This document shows, piece by piece, positions 25,939-33,691 of a stretch of DNA of 64,000 bases (position 1 is its first letter; every line of letters starts with the position of its first letter). This stretch comes from Marichromatium gracile. GTDB lineage: Bacteria > Pseudomonadota > Gammaproteobacteria > Chromatiales > Chromatiaceae. The notes below the pieces were generated by a model, which ran no database searches, was not told where the DNA came from, and saw nothing but the letters and a program-made list of their open reading frames with translations. Location: NCBI RefSeq assembly GCF_004343155.1, contig NZ_SMDC01000002.1, positions 124,001 through 188,000 on the forward strand. Direction: 5' to 3'. Made by a program: the position numbers and the translations under genes.

Positions 25939-27012
25939 ATGAGCCAGGACCTGACCGCCGAGCTGTGCGCCAGCGTGACTGCGGCGATCGCCGCCACCAC
26001 GCCGCTGTGTCTGCGTGGCGGCGGCACCAAGGACTTTCTTGGTCGGCGCTGCGCGGGCCGTCCGCTCGCGCTCGCCGGGCATCGCGGCATCCTCGACCAC
26101 CAGCCGCGCGAACTCACCCTCACCGCCCGCGCCGGCACCCCGCTGCGTGAGATCGAGACGGCGCTCGCCGAGGCCGGGCAGTGTCTCCCCTTCGAGCCGC
26201 CGCACTTCGGCCCCGGCGCCACCCTCGGCGGCACCATCGCCTGTGGCCTCTCAGGGCCGGCGCGCCCCCATGCCGGGGCGGCGCGCGATCTGGTGCTCGG
26301 CGCGCGGGTGCTCACCGGGCGCGGCGAGGTGCTGCGCTTCGGCGGCGCGGTGATGAAGAACGTCGCCGGTTACGACATCGCCCGGCTGATGACCGGCGCC
26401 TTCGGCACCCTCGGCATCCTTCTCGACATCAGCCTCAAGGTGCTGCCGCGCCCCGAGGCGGTGCGCACCCAGGTGCTCGACTGCGACGGTGACGAGGCGC
26501 TCGCCCGGCTGCGCGCGCTGGCGCGTCGGCCGTTGCCGTTGAGCGCGAGCTGTCACGACGGCGAGCGGCTGTGGCTGCGACTCTCCGGAGCCGAGCGCGC
26601 GCTCGCGCCCGCCGCCGCCGGGATCGGTGGCGAGCGCGTCGAGCCGGAGCGGGCCGAGGACTTCTGGGACACGCTGATCCGCGAGCAGCGCCACCCCTTC
26701 TTCACCGCGCCGGGCGCGCCGCTGTGGCGGCTCTCGCTGCCGCCGCACGCCCCGGCGCTGGCGCTCGACGCCCCCCAGCTGATCGAGTGGGGTGGGGCGC
26801 AGCGCTGGCTGCGCGCGGCCCACCCCGCGGAGGTGGTGCGCGCCGAGGCCGCGCGGCTCGGCGGGCACGCGACCTGTTTTCGCGGCGGCGAGGCGATGCG
26901 CTCCCCCTTCACCCCGCTGTCGCCGTCACTGCTCGCCTTGCATCGCAACCTCAAGCAGGCCTTCGATCCCCACGGCATCCTCAATCCGGGGCGCTTCCAT
27001 GCCGAGTTCTAG
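25939..27012 (+). CDS. glcE: Glycolate oxidase FAD-binding subunit GlcE
   Basis: 357 aa. FAD-binding type 4 fold: LCLRGGGTKDFLG near the start, FGPGATLGGTIACGLSGPARP (read in two halves) and GGAVMKNVAGYDIARLMTGAFGT (likewise). These match GlcE, the smaller flavin-domain subunit of glycolate dehydrogenase. ATG 25939 is chosen because its product starts like GlcE; the frame extends 69 bp upstream without coding character. It is followed by glcF. No glcD is in the window. Confidence 0.93.
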   Translation: MSQDLTAELCASVTAAIAATTPLCLRGGGTKDFLGRRCAGRPLALAGHRGILDHQPRELTLTARAGTPLREIETALAEAGQCLPFEPPHFGPGATLGGTIACGLSGPARPHAGAARDLVLGARVLTGRGEVLRFGGAVMKNVAGYDIARLMTGAFGTLGILLDISLKVLPRPEAVRTQVLDCDGDEALARLRALARRPLPLSASCHDGERLWLRLSGAERALAPAAAGIGGERVEPERAEDFWDTLIREQRHPFFTAPGAPLWRLSLPPHAPALALDAPQLIEWGGAQRWLRAAHPAEVVRAEAARLGGHATCFRGGEAMRSPFTPLSPSLLALHRNLKQAFDPHGILNPGRFHAEF

Positions 27013-27043
27013 CGGGGCGCCGCCGCCTTGACCCGGAGTCCGC

Positions 27044-28282
27044 ATGCGTACCGATCTGCTCCCCGAGCTGCTCGACACCGCCGCCGGTCGCGAGGCCGAT
27101 GCCATCCTCCGTGCCTGCGTCCACTGTGGCTTCTGTACCGCCACCTGTCCGACCTATCAGTTGCTCGGCGACGAACTCGACGGGCCGCGCGGGCGCATCT
27201 ACCAGATCAAGCGGGTGATGGAGGGCGCGCCGGCCACCGCCGTGGTGCAGCGCCATCTCGATCGCTGTCTCGGCTGTCGCGCCTGCGAGCGCACCTGTCC
27301 CTCGGGGGTGCGTTATGCGCGGCTGGCCGAGATCGGGCGGGGACTGGTCGCCGCCCAGGTGCGCCGCCCCTGGCGCCAGCGTCTGCTGCGGCGGGCGTTG
27401 GTGCTCGGTCTCTCGGGGGCGGGGCGGGTGCGCGCGCTGCTCGCCCTCGGGCGGCTGGCGCGCCCGTTGTTGCCGGCGCGACTGGCCGCGCGGATCCCGC
27501 CGCGGGTCGCGCCGGGTGCGGCGCCGGCCTCGCGCGGCCTGGGGCGGCGGATGCTGGTGCTCGATGGTTGCGTGCAGGGGGGCGCGACCCCGCGCACCAA
27601 CGCCGCCGCGGCGCGGGTGTTCGCGCGTCTCGGCATCGAGCTGGTGCGTGCGCCCGCGGCGGGCTGTTGCGGTGCGCTGGCGTATCATCTCGACGATCAG
27701 GCCGGCGGGCGGGCGCGGATGCGCCGGGCGATCGACGCCTGGTGGCCGGAGATCGAGGCCGGCTGCGAGGCGATCCTGGTGACCGCCAGCGGTTGTGCGA
27801 GCATGGTGCGCGAGTACGGCGAGGCGTTGGCCGACGACCCGGACTATGCCGGGCGGGCGGCGCGGGTCGCCGCGCTCGCCCGCGACCCGGCCGAGGTGCT
27901 CGCCGCCGCCGACCTGACCGCGTTGGGTCGGCCCGGTGCCGGGCGGCGGGTGGCCTATCACGCGCCCTGTAGCCAACAGCACGTGCTGCGGCTCGACGGC
28001 GTGGTCGAGGGGGTGCTCGAGCGTCTCGGCTTCACCCTCACCGCGGTGCCCGAGGCGCACCTGTGCTGCGGTTCGGCCGGGACCTATTCGATCACCCAGC
28101 CGGTGCTCTCGCGCCGCCTGCTGGAGAACAAGCTCGGCGCCCTGGAGGGCGGCCGGCCCGCGCTCATCGCCACCGCCAACGTCGGCTGCCAGCTCCAGCT
28201 CGCCGCCGGCGCCTCGGTGGCGGTGGTGCACTGGCTGGAGCTGCTCGACCCGGCGCCCCCCGAGGAGACCCCTGAGAGATGA
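27044..28282 (+). CDS. glcF: Glycolate oxidase iron-sulfur subunit GlcF
   Basis: 412 aa. Two 4Fe-4S ligand sets: C25/C28/C31/C35 (CVHCGFCTATCP) and C75/C78/C81/C85 (CLGCRACERTCP). Two CCG-type Cys-rich domains follow (AAGCCGALAYH near 205-215; HLCCGSAGTYS near 340-350). It passes electrons from the flavin subunits to the quinone pool. It overlaps the reductase gene by 4 bp. Confidence 0.95.
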   Translation: MRTDLLPELLDTAAGREADAILRACVHCGFCTATCPTYQLLGDELDGPRGRIYQIKRVMEGAPATAVVQRHLDRCLGCRACERTCPSGVRYARLAEIGRGLVAAQVRRPWRQRLLRRALVLGLSGAGRVRALLALGRLARPLLPARLAARIPPRVAPGAAPASRGLGRRMLVLDGCVQGGATPRTNAAAARVFARLGIELVRAPAAGCCGALAYHLDDQAGGRARMRRAIDAWWPEIEAGCEAILVTASGCASMVREYGEALADDPDYAGRAARVAALARDPAEVLAAADLTALGRPGAGRRVAYHAPCSQQHVLRLDGVVEGVLERLGFTLTAVPEAHLCCGSAGTYSITQPVLSRRLLENKLGALEGGRPALIATANVGCQLQLAAGASVAVVHWLELLDPAPPEETPER

Positions 28283-29163
28283 CAGAGCGGATTGGATTCA
28301 TCGGCCTCGGCCTGATGGGTGCGCCGATGGCGCTGAACCTGTTGCGCGCCGGTCACCGGCTGGCGGTGTATGCGCGTCGCGAGACGGCGCTGGCGCCGTT
28401 GCGCGAGGCCGGCGCCGAGGTCTGTGCGAGCCCGGCGGCGCTGGCGCGCGCGGTCGACGTGGTGTTCACCATCGTCTCCGACACCGAGGATGTCGAGCAG
28501 GTACTGCTCGGCCCCGACGGGGTGATCGAGGGGGCGCGACCGGGGAGCGTGGTGGTCGACATGAGCACCATCTCGGCCTCGGCCACCCGCGCCATCGCCG
28601 CGCGGCTGGCCGGGCGCGGGGTGGCGATGCTCGACGCCCCGGTCTCGGGGGGCGACGTCGGCGCGCGCGAGGGGCGGCTGTCGATCATGGTCGGCGGCGA
28701 CCCGGAGGTGTTCGCGCGGGTGCGCCCGCTGTTCGAGGTGCTGGGCACCAACATCGTCCATATCGGCGAGCATGGCGCCGGACAGGTGTGCAAGGCGTGC
28801 AATCAGGTGGTGGTCGGCGGCACCATCGCCGCGGTGGCCGAGGCGCTGCTGCTGGCGCGTGCCTCGGGGGTGGACGCGGCGCGGGTGCGCGAGGCGCTGC
28901 TCGGCGGCTTCGCCGCCAGTCGGGTGCTCGAGCTGCACGGCCAGCGCATGCTCGATGGCGACTACCGGCCCGGCTTCAAGGCGCGGCTGCACCGCAAGGA
29001 CATGCGTCTGGTCGAGGAGGGGGCGCGCGAGCAGGGGCTCGAGCTGCCGCTGGCCGCACAGGTCGCCGCCCATCTCGAGACGCTGCTCGCCGCCGACGGC
29101 GGTGAGCTCGACTCGGCGGCGATCCTCAGCGCCCTGGAGCGGATGCAGCAGGGCGCTGGCTGA
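28279..29163 (+). CDS. glxR: Tartronate semialdehyde (2-hydroxy-3-oxopropionate) reductase
   Basis: 294 aa of the beta-hydroxyacid dehydrogenase family. The NAD(P)-binding GFIGLGLMGAPMA is at 5-17, the substrate motif DAPVSGGDVGAREG near 118-131, and the catalytic Lys in GQVCKACNQ near 171. It reduces tartronate semialdehyde to glycerate. With glcE-glcF it points to the glycerate route of glycolate salvage, the bacterial form of photorespiration. GarR and GlxR are hard to separate by sequence; the symbol follows context. Confidence 0.9.
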   Translation: MTERIGFIGLGLMGAPMALNLLRAGHRLAVYARRETALAPLREAGAEVCASPAALARAVDVVFTIVSDTEDVEQVLLGPDGVIEGARPGSVVVDMSTISASATRAIAARLAGRGVAMLDAPVSGGDVGAREGRLSIMVGGDPEVFARVRPLFEVLGTNIVHIGEHGAGQVCKACNQVVVGGTIAAVAEALLLARASGVDAARVREALLGGFAASRVLELHGQRMLDGDYRPGFKARLHRKDMRLVEEGAREQGLELPLAAQVAAHLETLLAADGGELDSAAILSALERMQQGAG

Positions 29164-29196
29164 GTTCGGGGCCGGGGCGGCGCCCCGGCTGTGGGA

Positions 29197-29772
29197 TCAT
29201 TCGAAGGTGACGAAGCCGTCGATGGCGGTGATATAGGTGGCCACCACCCCGTCGCCCGGGGCGACGCTATCGAGCAGCGCCTGGTCCTCGACGGTGAACA
29301 CCAGGGTGCGGTTGGGGCCGCGTACGGTGACGGTCGAGGCCTCGCGGTCGACCGCCTCGATCTTGCCGTAGAGGGTGAGGGTGTCGACGATGGCGCCGGC
29401 GGGCTTGGCGCCCGGGTCGCGCGCCACCTCGCGCTCCTTGGTCATGCCGACGGTGCCGGCGTCCGAGCCCTTCTGCAGGTCGATCAGCACCGCCTCGGTC
29501 TTGCTGACGTTGAGGGTGTTGCCGATCTTGACCTCGTCGAGCCGGGTCACCTCGTCGGGGACGTGCAGTACCACGAACTCGCCCTCGGGGGTGCGGATGG
29601 TGAGCATGCGCTTGTCGAGATTGACCACCTCGACGGTGCCGGTCAGCTCGGTGGTGACCGCGGCGCCGGTCACCGGCACGTCGCGCAGCTCGGCCAGCGC
29701 GACCGGAGAGAGGCCGGCGGAGGCGAGTGCAATGGCCGAGGCGAGGGTCAGGCTGGCGGGTCTGATCTTCAT
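29197..29772 (-). CDS. Small exported beta-rich protein of unknown function
   Basis: 191 aa. A signal peptide (about 1-27, ending SPVALA) and then two similar beta-rich units: ELTGTVEVVNLDKRMLTIR near 41-60 and TLYGKIEAVDREASTVTVR near 132-150. Each has the shape 'G-x-(V/I)-x-x-(V/A)-x-x-(D/E)...T-(I/V)-R', suggesting an internal duplication of an OB-like fold. AGGAGA seven to eight bases before ATG 29772 supports the start. It is divergent from the degP-type gene. Not recognised as a named family. Confidence 0.7.
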   Translation of the reverse strand: MKIRPASLTLASAIALASAGLSPVALAELRDVPVTGAAVTTELTGTVEVVNLDKRMLTIRTPEGEFVVLHVPDEVTRLDEVKIGNTLNVSKTEAVLIDLQKGSDAGTVGMTKEREVARDPGAKPAGAIVDTLTLYGKIEAVDREASTVTVRGPNRTLVFTVEDQALLDSVAPGDGVVATYITAIDGFVTFE

Positions 29773-30098
29773 CGTGAAGCGATCTCCTTTGGTGTCGGTG
29801 AGCATGATCCGGGCGCTGTGTCCCCATGTCCCGGGTGCAGTGCAAGGATTGGTGCGAAACCTCGTCGACGCAAGGGTGGTCGGCATCGGGCGGTCCCCGC
29901 CTCTTGCCGCCAGGGCACGCCCTGGGCGGTCTCAAGAGGGGCCGGGCGCTGCTTCCTTAACGATCGTTAATCTTGTCGCAAGGCGCTGGCAAGGCGACCC
30001 TGGCGATACTCATCGTCGAACCATCCAGTCTCGTCGGTGAGGTCCCGGTACCTGTTACGGGACGGGCCGGCAGCGGTATTGAGGAGGAGTCGACAGGT
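29773..30098. other. Divergent intergenic region upstream of the DegP-type gene
   Basis: Holds the 14-bp palindrome at 29957-29970 and a hairpin with arms GTCCCG (30042-30047) and CGGGAC (30058-30063) upstream of the protease gene. No gene seen. Confidence 0.55.
29957..29970. promoter_or_regulatory. 14-bp perfect palindrome TTAACGATCGTTAA
   Basis: A perfect AT-flanked dyad in a G+C-rich gap between divergent genes and about 130 bp before the protease ATG. It is a strong operator candidate, possibly for the adjacent OmpR-type regulator, though no second copy was found here. Confidence 0.5.
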
Positions 30099-31574
30099 AT
30101 GCGTGCAATCAGCGATCCACAGGTCCCGATCAGACGCGGTGCGCTCGCCGTGGCCTTGAGCATAGCGCTGCTCGGTGGTGGTGCGACGACGCTCGCCGTG
30201 ACGCCGGCGCTGGCCGGCCCCGCCGCCGTGCAGGGCCTGCCGAGCTTTGCCGATGTCGCCGAGCGGGTGGTCCCGGCGGTGGTCAACGTCACCGTGGTCG
30301 CCGAAACCGGCACGCGGCTGCAGGGGCTGCCGCAGTGGCCCGAGGAGATGCCGGTGCCGGAGTTCTTCCGGCGCTTCTTCGAGTCCCCCGGGCTCGCCCA
30401 GCCGCGCCGGGTGCGCGGTCAGGGCTCGGGTTTCCTGATCGACCCCGAGGGTCATATCGTCACCAACAATCATGTCATCGACGGTGCCACCGAGGTCACC
30501 GTGGTGCTCAACGACGGCAGCAGCCACGAGGCCCGGGTGGTGGGGCGCGACGACAAGACCGATCTGGCGCTGCTCAAGATCGAGACCGACGGGCCGCTGC
30601 CCCATGTCGAGCTGGGCGATTCGGCGCAGGCGCGCGTCGGCGACTGGGTGCTGGCGGTGGGCAACCCCTTCGGGCTCGGCGGCTCGGTCAATGCCGGGAT
30701 CATCTCGGCGCGCGGGCGTGATATCCACTCCGGCCCCTATGACGACTATCTGCAGATCGACGCGGCGATCAACCGCGGCAACTCCGGCGGTCCGTTGTTC
30801 GATGCCGGCGGCCGGGTGATCGGGGTCAACACCGCGATCTACTCGCCCTCCGGGGGCAACGTCGGCATCGGCTTCGCCATCCCCGCCGAGATGGTGCGTC
30901 GAGTGGTCGACGATCTGCGCGACAAGGGTCATGTCGAGCGCGGCTGGCTCGGGGTGCGGATCCAGGCGGTGACCCCGGAGTTGGCCGCCGCGCTCGGGCG
31001 CGCGGCGGACGATGGCGTGCTGGTGGCCGAGGTGCTCGAGGGTACGCCGGCGGCGGCGAGCGCGCTGCGCGCCGGCGACCTGATCCTCAGCGCCGGCGGT
31101 ACGCCGATCACGGACTATCGCGACCTGCCCCGGCTGGTGGCGGCGACCCCGGCGGGCAGCACCCTCGAACTGGAGGTGTGGCGCGAGGGGCGCCGCCAGC
31201 GCCTCGATGTCGAGATCGGGCGGATGCCCGCCTCGAACCCGCAGGTGGCCACGGCCGCGCCGGGCGCGCCGCTCGAACTCGAGCACCTGGGGCTGCGGGT
31301 CCGGGCACTGAGCCCGGAGCTGCGCGCCGAGCTCGGCATCGGCCCCGAGCGTGCCGGGGTGGTGGTGAGCGAGGTGGTGCCGGGAGGACCTGCGGCGCGT
31401 GCCGGGGTGCGACCCGGGGCCTTGATCTCGATGTTCGGCAACGCGCCGGTCGACTCGCCGGCGGCGCTGCGCGCGGCCCTGGAGACTGCGCTCGAGGCCG
31501 GGCGCGAATCGGTGGTGGTGCGCCTCGAGCGCGACGGTGCGGCGCTGTTCGTCGCCCTGCCGGTGGCCGACTGA
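30099..31574 (+). CDS. degP: Periplasmic serine protease, DegP/MucD (Do) family
   Basis: 491 aa. Signal peptide (about 1-39, ending TPALA), then a trypsin-like domain with the triad His125 (TNNHVIDG), Asp155 (KTDLALLK) and Ser229 (GNSGGPLF). Two PDZ domains follow (about 290-375 and 400-485). This is a chaperone-protease for misfolded envelope proteins. GAGGAGGAG 7-15 bp before ATG 30099 fixes the start. It is followed by a response regulator and a kinase on the same strand, as in several proteobacterial mucD/degP-two-component operons. DegP and DegQ/MucD cannot be split from sequence alone. Confidence 0.92.
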   Translation: MRAISDPQVPIRRGALAVALSIALLGGGATTLAVTPALAGPAAVQGLPSFADVAERVVPAVVNVTVVAETGTRLQGLPQWPEEMPVPEFFRRFFESPGLAQPRRVRGQGSGFLIDPEGHIVTNNHVIDGATEVTVVLNDGSSHEARVVGRDDKTDLALLKIETDGPLPHVELGDSAQARVGDWVLAVGNPFGLGGSVNAGIISARGRDIHSGPYDDYLQIDAAINRGNSGGPLFDAGGRVIGVNTAIYSPSGGNVGIGFAIPAEMVRRVVDDLRDKGHVERGWLGVRIQAVTPELAAALGRAADDGVLVAEVLEGTPAAASALRAGDLILSAGGTPITDYRDLPRLVAATPAGSTLELEVWREGRRQRLDVEIGRMPASNPQVATAAPGAPLELEHLGLRVRALSPELRAELGIGPERAGVVVSEVVPGGPAARAGVRPGALISMFGNAPVDSPAALRAALETALEAGRESVVVRLERDGAALFVALPVAD

Positions 31575-31589
31575 GCGGCGGGCGCGGGG

Positions 31590-32264
31590 ATGCGGATCCT
31601 GCTGATCGAGGATGATGCGCAGATGGCCGATTATCTGCGCAAGGCGCTGGGCGAGATCGGCGCCCTGGTCGACCATGCCGATGATGGTCGCGAGGGGTTG
31701 CTGCAGGCGGCCGGCGGCGGCTATGACGCGCTGATCGTCGATCGCATGCTCCCCGGGCTCGACGGACTGGCGATCGTGCGCACCCTGCGCGCCGCCGACG
31801 ATCACACCCCGGCGCTGATCCTCAGCGCCCTCGGCGAGGTCGACGACCGCGTCGAGGGGCTGCGCGCCGGCGGCGATGACTATCTGACCAAGCCCTTTGC
31901 CTTCTCCGAGCTGCACGCCCGGCTCGAGGCGCTGTTGCGGCGCGGTGGCGGCGAGGCGCCGGAGACGCGGCTGCGGGTGGGCGATCTGGAGATGGACCTG
32001 CTCGCGCGCGAGGTGACCCGTGGCGGACGCGCGATCGTGCTGCAGCCGCGCGAGTTCCGCCTGCTCGAGTACCTGCTGCGCCATGCCGGTCAGGTGGTGA
32101 CCCGGACCATGCTGCTCGAGCATGTCTGGGACTATCACTTCGACCCCCAGACCAATGTCATCGACGTCCATGTCAGCCGGCTGCGGGCGAAGATCGACAA
32201 GGACTTCCCGACCCCGTTGCTGCACACAGTGCGCGGCGCCGGCTACATGATCCGCGCCGCATGA
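31590..32264 (+). CDS. OmpR/PhoB-family response regulator
   Basis: 224 aa. Receiver domain with the acidic pair ED/D at 7-9, phospho-acceptor Asp51 (LIVDRMLPG) and Lys101 (YLTKPF). Ser79 replaces the usual Thr. A winged-helix Trans_reg_C domain follows at about 130-222 (LQPREFRLLEYLLRH; NVIDVHVSRLRAKID). It starts 15 bp after the protease gene and overlaps the kinase gene by 4 bp. The target genes are unknown; the operon suggests an envelope-stress or metal-type signal. Confidence 0.93.
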   Translation: MRILLIEDDAQMADYLRKALGEIGALVDHADDGREGLLQAAGGGYDALIVDRMLPGLDGLAIVRTLRAADDHTPALILSALGEVDDRVEGLRAGGDDYLTKPFAFSELHARLEALLRRGGGEAPETRLRVGDLEMDLLAREVTRGGRAIVLQPREFRLLEYLLRHAGQVVTRTMLLEHVWDYHFDPQTNVIDVHVSRLRAKIDKDFPTPLLHTVRGAGYMIRAA

Positions 32265-33691
32265 GCCCGATGCGTCTGGCGCAGGCGACCTGGTCGCGGG
32301 CGCGGCGCCGGGTCGGGCGTATCCTCCACAGCTCGATCTTTCGCCTCGCGCTGCTCCACGTCCTGCTCGCCTGCGCCTCGGCGGCGATCCTGCTCGGCTT
32401 CATCTACTGGTCGACGGCCGGGTACATGGACCGCCAGACCGACGCCACCATCGCCGCCGAGGTGCGGGGGCTGGCCGAGCAGTACCGCCAGCGCGGGCTG
32501 GCCGGTCTGCGCACACTGATCGAGGAGCGCATCCGTCGCGATCCCAGCGGGGCGAGCGTCTATCTGCTGGTCGATGCCCGGCGCCAGTGGATCCTCGGCA
32601 ACCTCGACCGCTGGCCGGCCGATACCCCGGATGAGTCGGGCTGGGTGCGCTTCCGGCTGCGCGAGCGCGGTCCCGATGATGTCGGTGCGGCGCACGCCGC
32701 GCGGGCGCGGGTGTTCCGGCTGCGCGGCGGGCTGCGGCTGCTGGTCGGGCGCGACATCCGCGAGCTGGAGGCGACGCGCACCCTGATCGAGCGGGCGCTC
32801 TACTGGGGGGTGGCGATGACCGCCGCGCTGGCGCTGCTCGGCGGCTGGCTGATGAGCGCCGGGGTGGTGCGCCGGCTCGAGGCGATCAACCACACCAGTC
32901 GCGAGATCATGGCCGGCGATCTGGCCCGGCGCATCCCGCTCGGCGGCAGCGACGACGATTTCGATCAGCTCGCGCGCAACCTCAACCAGATGCTCGATCG
33001 TATCGAGGGGCTGATGGCCGGGGTGCGGCAGGTCTCGGACAACATCGCCCACGACCTGCGCACCCCGTTGACCCGGCTGCGCACCCGGCTGGAGCTGCTC
33101 GCCGCCGCGCTCGACGACCCCGAGGCGGCGCGGGCGCTGGCCGAGACCGCGATCGCCGACGCCGACGAGCTGCTGGCGACCTTCAATGCGCTGTTGCGCA
33201 TCGCCCGGATCGAGTCGGGCGGACGCCGCGCGGCCTTCGCCCCGGTGGCGCTGGCGGCGCTGCTGGAGGATCTGCGCGAGCTCTACGAGCCGGTGGCCGC
33301 CGAGCGCGGTCAGCGCCTGACCCTGGAGATCGCCGCCCCGGCGACGCTCGCCGGCGATCGTGACCTGCTGTTCCAGGCGCTCGCCAATCTGGTCGACAAC
33401 GCCATCAAGTACGGTCCGCCCGAGGGCGCCATCGTGATCCGTCTCGACACCCGCGATGGCGCCCCCTGCATCGGTGTCGCCGACGACGGGCCGGGCATCC
33501 CGGAGGCGCTGCGCGAGGCGGTGTTCCGCCGCTTCTTCCGCGCCGACGACAGCCGCTCGACCCCGGGCAGCGGGCTGGGGCTGAGTCTGGTGCGGGCGGT
33601 GGCCGAGCTGCATCGGGCGCGGGTGGTGCTCGAGGACAACCGGCCCGGGCTGCGCGCGCTGCTGTACTTCGCCGCGCCGCCCCAGGGTTAG
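32261..33691 (+). CDS. Membrane sensor histidine kinase
   Basis: 476 aa. TM1 at about 28-50, a periplasmic sensor of about 130 residues, TM2 at about 181-200, HAMP at 202-255, HisKA with phospho-acceptor His264 (NIAHDLRTPL), and HATPase_c with N box LVDNAIKYG, G1 DDGPGIPE and G2 GSGLGLSL. It pairs with the preceding regulator. Its stop codon overlaps that of the convergent patatin gene by 4 bp, so the two transcripts meet tail to tail. Confidence 0.93.
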   Translation: MSPMRLAQATWSRARRRVGRILHSSIFRLALLHVLLACASAAILLGFIYWSTAGYMDRQTDATIAAEVRGLAEQYRQRGLAGLRTLIEERIRRDPSGASVYLLVDARRQWILGNLDRWPADTPDESGWVRFRLRERGPDDVGAAHAARARVFRLRGGLRLLVGRDIRELEATRTLIERALYWGVAMTAALALLGGWLMSAGVVRRLEAINHTSREIMAGDLARRIPLGGSDDDFDQLARNLNQMLDRIEGLMAGVRQVSDNIAHDLRTPLTRLRTRLELLAAALDDPEAARALAETAIADADELLATFNALLRIARIESGGRRAAFAPVALAALLEDLRELYEPVAAERGQRLTLEIAAPATLAGDRDLLFQALANLVDNAIKYGPPEGAIVIRLDTRDGAPCIGVADDGPGIPEALREAVFRRFFRADDSRSTPGSGLGLSLVRAVAELHRARVVLEDNRPGLRALLYFAAPPQG

